A stretch of 64,000 nt of DNA, taken from contig JAVYIG010001828.1 in NCBI GenBank assembly GCA_035222895.1, forward strand, positions 62,001 through 126,000. Reading direction: 5' to 3'. The position numbers and the translations under genes are program-made. The stretch comes from Strongylocentrotus droebachiensis. Taxonomy: Eukaryota; Echinodermata; Echinoidea; Camarodonta; Strongylocentrotidae. This document shows, one piece after another, positions 56,791-64,000 of this stretch (the stretch's first letter is position 1; each line of letters opens with the position of its first letter). The notes beneath the pieces were generated by a model that was not told where the DNA came from, did no database searches, and saw only the letters and a program-made list of their open reading frames with translations.

Positions 56791-59700
56791 ACCGTGGGCA
56801 TCTCATATTCTAAGAATCTGTCATTAAATTTAGCCCTTAATCAAACACAGATCTTGCTTTTAACCAATCGCAGTCACTTAATAACAACTGGTATTTGATT
56901 TTTGAAGTTATTGGCACTGTGTCAAGAAACCTTTTTAAGTAAAAGTTTGCTGACATCCTATTGAAAGGCATGTATTAAAAATGACATACATTGCAATGGA
57001 ATCTCTGTGAATTGGTACCTGAAAGGCTGAATGATGTAATGATCAAAAATCAATTTTACAGATCCTAAGGGAATTTATAAAATTCATGTTCCATACTACA
57101 AATATATGTTATCTTCCAAACAAATTTCATTGATAGCTGAGTAATGAAAAAAGGGGAAAGAGAAGGAATATTTTGCTTTTTGGAAATGTTGTTTTCAGCA
57201 GGATTTTCTAATCCAACAACATATCTACCATACTTCATGATAAACAATTATTTTGAGCCATTTTTCTTGCAGTACTATGAAACTGTGATAGCTTTATTCG
57301 AGCAAACAATTAACATCGATGATATTGTGGCAATTACTGTAGATTTGATAAACTAGACATTGTGCTACTTCCCTTGAATTAATCATTCTGAAATTGTAAA
57401 AACCTAATTGAAAATGCTGTGGTAATAATAATGTACTTAACAGATGTGATGAAAATTGACATTATTCCAGGGTGGTCATTCATTTTATCAAAAGTACTAC
57501 ATGATTTGAGATATTTTTTTTTGCTGCCATCATGACTGATATTGATTCCAGCAGTGTTTATTAAAAGGGCTTCTGAAGATCAACTTGTGGGACTTAACCA
57601 CAACATGAGGTGTGAGTCGACTGCAAGAGGCTGAATTACATACACCAACATCACAAGAAATGGGAGAATTACGTGACTGAACGATTCGTAGAGTGCCACC
57701 AGGGAGTCGCGACGAGGGGGCTGTCGTATTTAACATGAATTATTTTAGGATTGGTGACTAAGTTCTTGCATCTCGGGGAGCTACTGTTATTAAAAACAGT
57801 AAATTGAAGAAGGAGAGCTAGGAGAAAGAAAGAAAGAGAACAAGGTCCAATCAAAGTATGTCTATTGATGGCCGTCCCAAAGCGAGAAAAGGAGAGCAAG
57901 TTATGGATATATTCATAGGACAGGGATTGTTTTTCTCTGATCAGTCCAAATGCTGAATTTTTTGCAATTCAATTCGGTTTGATAAAAGAAGGTTTAAGAT
58001 GTATGAACGAAGACTTAACACAGATTGAAATGAAAGATGAGAGCAGGAGAAAGATCCCACGACATTTTCATCCGAGATATTTTTAGCCAAATTGAAAATT
58101 CATGTTTGAGTAAGCAATCCTATCCTATTTCCTCCCATCATTAGTCTAGATTCTGTCCGTCCGTCCCTCCTTCTTCTCCGTCGTCTCAATGGAAGTGTTA
58201 TCGAGGGGGCAACCAACCGTCAAATCTTCATGCAGCACCCCATCCCCCCTCCCCCCTTGTACCATTTTCTATTTACGAGAATCACATGCCCTAGCATCTT
58301 AACTTAATGGCTAATTTCCGTTTCTTATTTTCTGGAGTTATTTTGGGAGGATGTTCCGAAACTGGCGTAGTATTTCCGTAATGATTATATCCTGGAGCTG
58401 GATTTAGAATTAAAAAATCTTCATGTTCTTATTTTAGACTTATGAACAACATTACGTGTACTTTTTGAGCTAGATCTAAATTTAGAATGAGAAATTGTTG
58501 TAGTCTTCAGATTTTTAGTTTGCCCTCCACATGCACAATGGTATGTCAGTTTTTTAAAGTTGATGACAGTATTTTTTGTCAAAAAACTACAAGACAGTTG
58601 CTTATTTTTACTTTCCAAAGTACACATTGCTCAGGGAAGTCGGGTCTGTTTAACCTATGTATTTCAGAATAACCCAGAAAAGGCAGCTTGGCATTTCTGA
58701 CTGGTAGAATAAAAGGGTTAAAACTGGTTCTACATTTATATATATGGGGTTAAATGGAAAGTCCTTTCAAAGGCTTTACTTTTGGTTAGCTAGAGACAAG
58801 TAGTGTTCGTTCTTGTAATGAGATTGACACTACAAGAAAATTACCAGGCAAAAATAGATTCAGTCATTCATGCGTGGTCAGTTATGGCTTACGACGGTCA
58901 TTGTGTCCTATTTGTGAACTCTTCATCCAATTATTACTGGACGTTAACAAACATTTTCTGTGCATTTGTCCATAATTCACTAGTGCTCTGTGAGATATTC
59001 ATAATTGTATTTCATCTATTTTTGGTTGTTTGTTTGACGAAATGCTTCGTGAAGGTGCTTCTGACGTCTTCAACAATACCTGAGAGAAGGGAAATTGATT
59101 TACCTTACTGTATTGCACCTGCAAGCGGGAGTACTGGTCTAGACATCAATTGAAATTTCGCAAGGCTTCGATTTGAAGGAATCATGAGCTATTCTATGTT
59201 GGTATCGAGCCGTTTGTCTTGAGGGAGAAAAGAACCGGTAACCAGAATAGCCGCTTAGAATCATTGTGAATGGGAAGTGTGATATATGGTGCTTGAAAAG
59301 TTTAGCAAGAAACGTACATCCTGCTGTTATTTCCTCTCCTTAAATACTCTCATTCAAAGCTGATACTAAAATTAGTCTCATCCTATCTTTGTTATTGGTC
59401 TATTCTAAAAATATCTGTTTAATGTGGATGAGTTCTTTTTTTTGAAATACCCATGCAGGTAACCTGAAAAGGAATGATCCTCGGAAGGTTCAGGTTTCTT
59501 GAGAACACTTGACGTCATCCGTGGCACAATAACGGTTAATTACAATTTGTTTTTATTAGGTGAATTGATCAGCGACGCCCCTCTGAACGAGACTCGACAT
59601 CCTGGAATCAGCGGGGATCCACGACCGAGTTACCCGCTCCGCTGCGCTCCATTGCCGCGAATGTGGCATTGGAGCCTCTTGTGTTTGTCTGTATTCTATT

Positions 59701-60785
59701 TCCTGTAATCCAATCAATTGTGAGGAAGTCTTTTCATATTTAGGAGACTGTCGAAAGGAGATGCCCGGCATATATCCCTGCCTCCCATCGATCCGATCAC
59801 TGCCATATTGAACATGACATGGGGGGCTCGTCTATTTGTATAACGTCATGCAGTGTGTAGGAGAGCTCTAACAAGCGTGACCTTATTGATCCTGACTGTA
59901 ACGAAAACTGGTCCTTTTAAAATGAGAGTGAAAGAAAAAAGGAGCGTCTCTGGCCTCTCATCCTGAAAAAAAGACATTTTCGATGTCAATGGTTATTAAT
60001 GGAAGTGTTTTGATTCCTTCTTACTATTTGGTTTCAAATTAATCAATAAGTGTTTTTTTAAGATTAAGATTAGACATATGTGGATTCAAGATGAAGAGTT
60101 GATCAGTCTAAGACAGGATTAATGCATTTTACATTGATTCTCAATGAGATTTATCCATCGATGTATAGCTATATATGAAGTGGTATTCACACAATACGAT
60201 ATTTGTGATTCAGCTTAAAATGCACATTGAAGCTGTACCTTTTCATTTGACTTTGTACTATCCCCCCCCCCCTCCCTCCACTACTGGATCTTCCTGGTTT
60301 TAATTTATCTGGTTTAAATTTCTCATTCAGGAGTTTCCACCCATGCAGCCTCCATTACATCATGATCACAATCTACTGCTTACATCATTAATCATCATTA
60401 ATCAGCTAACTTTGACGTACTAGTGTCCACTATTCACAATTCCTGTTTTACCCCAAAGAATTACCAACATGTGTGGTGAATTTAATTTTGTTGCGTCACT
60501 CGCGAGCAACTATATGTGAGGGTATTAGTTTTACCTGTAGGCTTGGCTTGACGTCATCATACACAAACTTGCTCGGCTGGTTCTGGGTTTCTTACTACGA
60601 TGGCGTCATCCTCGTTAGTTTGTGTCCTGTCCATCAGATTACCTACTCTAGTCTTGGAATAGAATCTGGACTGGGGCCAGCATCCCGTCATGATTTATAG
60701 GGGGGATGGTTCCCCCCCCCCCCCTCTCCCTGAACCTGTGATCATTTGGGTGAGGGTTATGTCTAATGTTATTATTCTAGACAAT
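56791..60785. other. Unique sequence with GC-richer islets
   Basis: Islets at 57590-57730 and 59550-59700 are complex and CpG-rich. The latter follows TTTTTATTAG and stays open for about 50 codons to a TAA at 59706-59708; it could be a terminal exon but nothing else supports it. C runs near 60262 and 60712. Confidence 0.4.
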
Positions 60786-61216
60786 CAAGGCCTCTATCCC
60801 CTTCTTTCTTCTTATCTTCCTCTTGTTCCTCTCTCTCTTCCTCTTTCTCTGCTCTCTCTCTCTTTCTCTCTCTCTTCCTCTTTCTCTGCTCTCTCTTCCT
60901 CTTTCTCTGCTCTCTCTCTCTCTTCCTCTTTCTCTGCTCTCTCTTCCTCTTTCTCTGTTCTCTCTCTTCCTCTTTCTCTCAATCCTATCCCCTGCTATAA
61001 ATGTACATTTCCCTGTTCTTTCCCCATCTCCCACGTCTCTCTCTCTCTCTCCCCATCTCTTCTGGACTCTTTCTCTTGTTTGCGCTCCCTCTCTCTCCCT
61101 GCACTCCCTATACCCCCTCTCTGTTGCTCTATATACCTTGCTCTCCCTTGCTCTCCCTTGCTCTCTTAATTGCTCCCCCTCTCTTGCTCCTCCTCTCTTG
61201 CTCAACCCTTAGCTGA
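60786..61216 (+). repeat. CT-rich tract with CTTCCTCTTTCTCTGCTCTC units
   Basis: A ~20-25-bp unit recurs through 60830-60980; farther on, CTCCCTTGCTCTCCCTTG units. Frames on both strands are artefacts. Confidence 0.9.
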
Positions 61217-61382
61217 TACCTTTTGTTGCCTGTTCTCTCTTGATATACACTCTTTACCTTCATTATGTCTCTCTCTCTCACTCATATTCTTGACCCTATG
61301 TTAAATCAGTTACACCCCCTCTGTTACATCTGTTTCCATCATCTTTCACCCTCCATCATCTCTGTCTCTCTCTATCTATCTC

Positions 61383-61465
61383 ACATTATAGCGCCATGAG
61401 CGCCCTACCTGACGGACCTGGTACGCACTATAAGAAGCCACCACTATTATTATTATTATTTGCTC
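61383..61465 (+). repeat. SINE-like 3' tail
   Basis: TATAGCGCCATGAGCGCC, ACGCACTATAAGAAGCC, then (ATT)n. Confidence 0.55.
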
Positions 61466-63126
61466 TTAAATTGCCTCACTTCTCACATCCACACCCCTTT
61501 TCCCCACTATAGCACCATTTCTTTTATTCCTCTTTCTGTCATTCCAGCACATTATACTTTATTTTTATCTCTCATCTTCTCTTCCCTCTGTATACATTAA
61601 ATGTGATACTATTGCACCTCACTCTTTCCCTCTCTGTCTCTCCGCTAGCGACACGACGTAGGCTGAGACCCCCCAGAGACCTCCTAATTTGTTGTGCAGC
61701 GTCACTTGATCTTTTTTCTGTTGAACACAAATGCATCCGTGTACTTTTAATCTTCATTAGGCGTCATCATGTCATATTAATTTGTTTGATACAGCATGGC
61801 TAAGTGGATAGCGGAGGAAATTTTCCATGACTGCGGCTTTTTAGGGACGGAGGACCAGTGCATTGCCAATTTGGTCTCGAATTAGGCAGCATTGTCACGT
61901 TTCCGTGCATGCCGTAGGCCTTCAAACATGAATTACATACTAAATACGACTCTATGATGTGTAAGGATATTTGCACATTTAGTGCAATTTGTGTTGTGTA
62001 TACCATTCAGGCATACCAAACAACCGTAAACCATTCAGACGTACAAACGCAAACAAATACAAAATATATGCCTTTTTTCCTTGCAATCAAATCATATTTC
62101 CTTGCTTTGAAAAAAAACCCAATATTTTTTTTTCCTTAAAATGCCAAGATGAATATCTTTGCATCGATGTAAAAAGAAAAGTTCAATTTTATCATTCTTG
62201 TTGAAATGAATGAAAGTAATTAGAAAATTGGATGAAGATAAACTAATTTTGAGAAAGAAAATTTCATTCATTTATTGGTTTTGGGGATTTATGATATCAA
62301 CATTTGTAAAAAACAAAACAAAACATATAAAATAATTTCTTTGTGATAGAATGCAAACATGATAGAAGCTGGCTATTCATGGGACCAGAAAAATAGCTCA
62401 TGTGCTATTCAAGCCTGGCCCCTCTACAAAATTGATGAAATTGAATATTTTAAAGTTTAAATTGCAATACAAAATATTTATTGCAAGTATAGTGGGTACA
62501 ATGTGTGAAGGAGAAAGAGTAATTCCTTGTTGATCAACACAGACTTTTAGAAAAAGGACAAGAAAGAAAAGTGTGTTGGTAAAAATGATATATGTATTAT
62601 ATATTATTAAAGCTAACTTCACTTCAGGGTTTACTTCCCCTTTAAATCATGCATGAGAAGCTAAAAAGTGAAAACTAGTTGACTTTTAGACAGAGCCCCC
62701 AAAAGTTTTCTTTCCAGGAAAGTCATTTTTACCACCCTAATCTGTAATTAAGATACAGGACCAGAAGGAAAAGGCAAAATAATATCAGCGTCGATTGATA
62801 TCGAGTGTGGTCGATGTTCGGTCTGATCCACTGCAGGGAGTTCACATCGAAGCTCTGAACTTTTCAACCTTCTTTATTTAGCTGTCTAAATGCTTTCCGC
62901 GTCTGATATTACGCTAGTAAGCAGACCCTGGGCCTGTCTGCAATCCTCGTCACTTAATTTTCTTGTCGCGCAAATCATCTCCATTTTGGTTTGCCTTCAG
63001 AGAAATATTATGATTTAATTCATTTGGAGGAGGATGACAAATGGAGCTTAGTTTTTTTAGTCCAATGTAAGTGGATTGTGTTGGCATTTTTATTCCTTTT
63101 GATGATAGTTCATTCTTAAGGTGGGC
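61466..63126. other. Unique sequence, no supported gene
   Basis: GGCTAAGTGGATAGCGG near 61797 resembles a tRNA A-box, but no B-box follows. A GC-richer islet lies at 62785-62960. Otherwise AT-rich. Confidence 0.45.
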
Positions 63127-63290
63127 AACAACCTCCTATAAACCTTACGTAGTTGGAAAGCTCAGACTCGGGGAAAAGGTGTAGAATTTATGCCCATTCT
63201 TAAATCGTACAGTAAAAGAATATCTCCTCAACCATACAAACAACCTCCTAGTATAACCTTATATCGTTAGAAAGCTCAGACTTGGATGAA
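63127..63290 (+). repeat. Diverged direct repeat, two ~45-bp copies
   Basis: CAACCTCCTATAAACCTTAC and GGAAAGCTCAGACTCGG near 63129 recur near 63241 as CAACCTCCTAGTATAACCTT and GAAAGCTCAGACTTGG. Confidence 0.7.
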
Positions 63291-63717
63291 TAGATAAAAG
63301 ACAATATTATGATTGAACTTACAATAAGAGTATGTCAAATATTTTGAATACCAGAAGTCACTTTACAGAAGCAACTCCCTTAGAATGTTAGGGTATTGGT
63401 TATTGACCATTAGGGCAGACAACCAAAAACAGGAACAATTAAAAATAGCTTTTGAAATAGTTTAATGTCCCTCTTAGGAGTTCAAAGTTTGTTGATGTCT
63501 TGAGAAAGAAAAACAATAACAAAACAAAACAAAACAATAACACACATATAATAACTAGGTTGACCATGCATGTACTATGCCAATCTTTAGTAGATATTGA
63601 AGGATTTAACATTTCTCACAGCCTATAGTGGGAGGCTTGAGATATTTGTATGATATATATTTATTATATATACTTTTTAATGGCATATTTTGAATATCAG
63701 ATAAAAAGCAAAGGGAG

Positions 63718-63845
63718 CTAGAGGAAGATGGAGAGGAAGAGGAAGAGGGAGAGGGAGAGGGAGAGGGAGAGGGAGAGGGAGAGGGAGAAGGAGAAGAGAG
63801 ACAGAGAAAAAGAGAAAAAGAGAGAAAGAGGGGAAGGAGGGGGTT
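63718..63845 (+). repeat. GAGGGA minisatellite and GA tract
   Basis: A regular hexamer GAGGGA/GGAGAG run at 63735-63795, then GAGAAA-type repeats. The minus-strand Ser/Pro frame is an artefact. Confidence 0.95.
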
Positions 63846-64000
63846 GAGACTGAGACAGGCAGACAAACAGACTAATGGACTTTCAAACATATTCCACCAG
63901 TCCTAATTTTTCAAAAAACACATTGACATTATATAGTCCCATCTATAAATATATTTACTGGTCTGTCAGGGATTATACAGCTGTTCTTATAGGTTTCTCA

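Noticed and set aside
59551-59708. Possible terminal exon ending in a hydrophobic tail
   Set aside because: Acceptor is mediocre and no upstream partner or homology is visible; more like a CpG-rich islet.

Overview
The window looks like metazoan nuclear DNA, most likely from a marine invertebrate deuterostome and probably a sea urchin. This is inferred from AT-rich gene-poor sequence, a DIRS-type tyrosine-recombinase retroelement, a tRNA-headed SINE with ATT-rich tails, abundant CT/GA and GAT microsatellites, and over-use of the palindrome TACCGGTA. Nothing bacterial is present: no operons, no long ORFs outside repeats, no CRISPR array, no rRNA and no intact tRNA gene.

Layout. Bases 1-965 hold the 3' end of a DIRS-like element: the C-terminus of its tyrosine recombinase, then its terminal and internal complementary repeats. 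From about 1 kb to 64 kb the sequence behaves like large introns or intergenic DNA of one or more + strand genes. A few short high-complexity open segments carry good splice signals: 13759-13862, 34986-35134, 41103-41276 and 41573-41628, with a weaker one at 44508-44617. The joins 13759-13862 to 41103-41276 (phase 0/0), 41103-41276 to 41573-41628 (phase 0/0) and 41573-41628 to 44508-44617 (phase 2/2) are compatible; 34986-35134 does not fit directly, so other exons would be needed. I do not recognise the product. One candidate minus-strand exon lies at 39311-39446.

Mobile and repetitive DNA. I see a 606-bp hAT-type non-autonomous element with a perfect 8-bp target duplication (8562-9167). Three TIR elements have 3-bp TTA flanks, as in PIF/Harbinger MITEs (4296-4628, 41911-42282, 50721-51213); the last is a near-perfect 160-bp-arm foldback. 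A roughly 2-kb TIR element is filled by a minisatellite (32421-34399). A separate 95-bp-arm hairpin lies at 44056-44269, and a tRNA-derived SINE at 46436-46665 with several detached SINE-like 3' tails elsewhere.

The most distinctive signal is a family of ~65-bp imperfect palindromes (arm near GAGCCAGAAGGGCATTAACT). It occurs as dispersed singles and also as the core of two otherwise unrelated tandem arrays (45336-46212 and 54641-55045). I cannot link it to a described family without a search. The rest is microsatellite, minisatellite and unremarkable single-copy sequence, with several GC-richer islets that could be regulatory.
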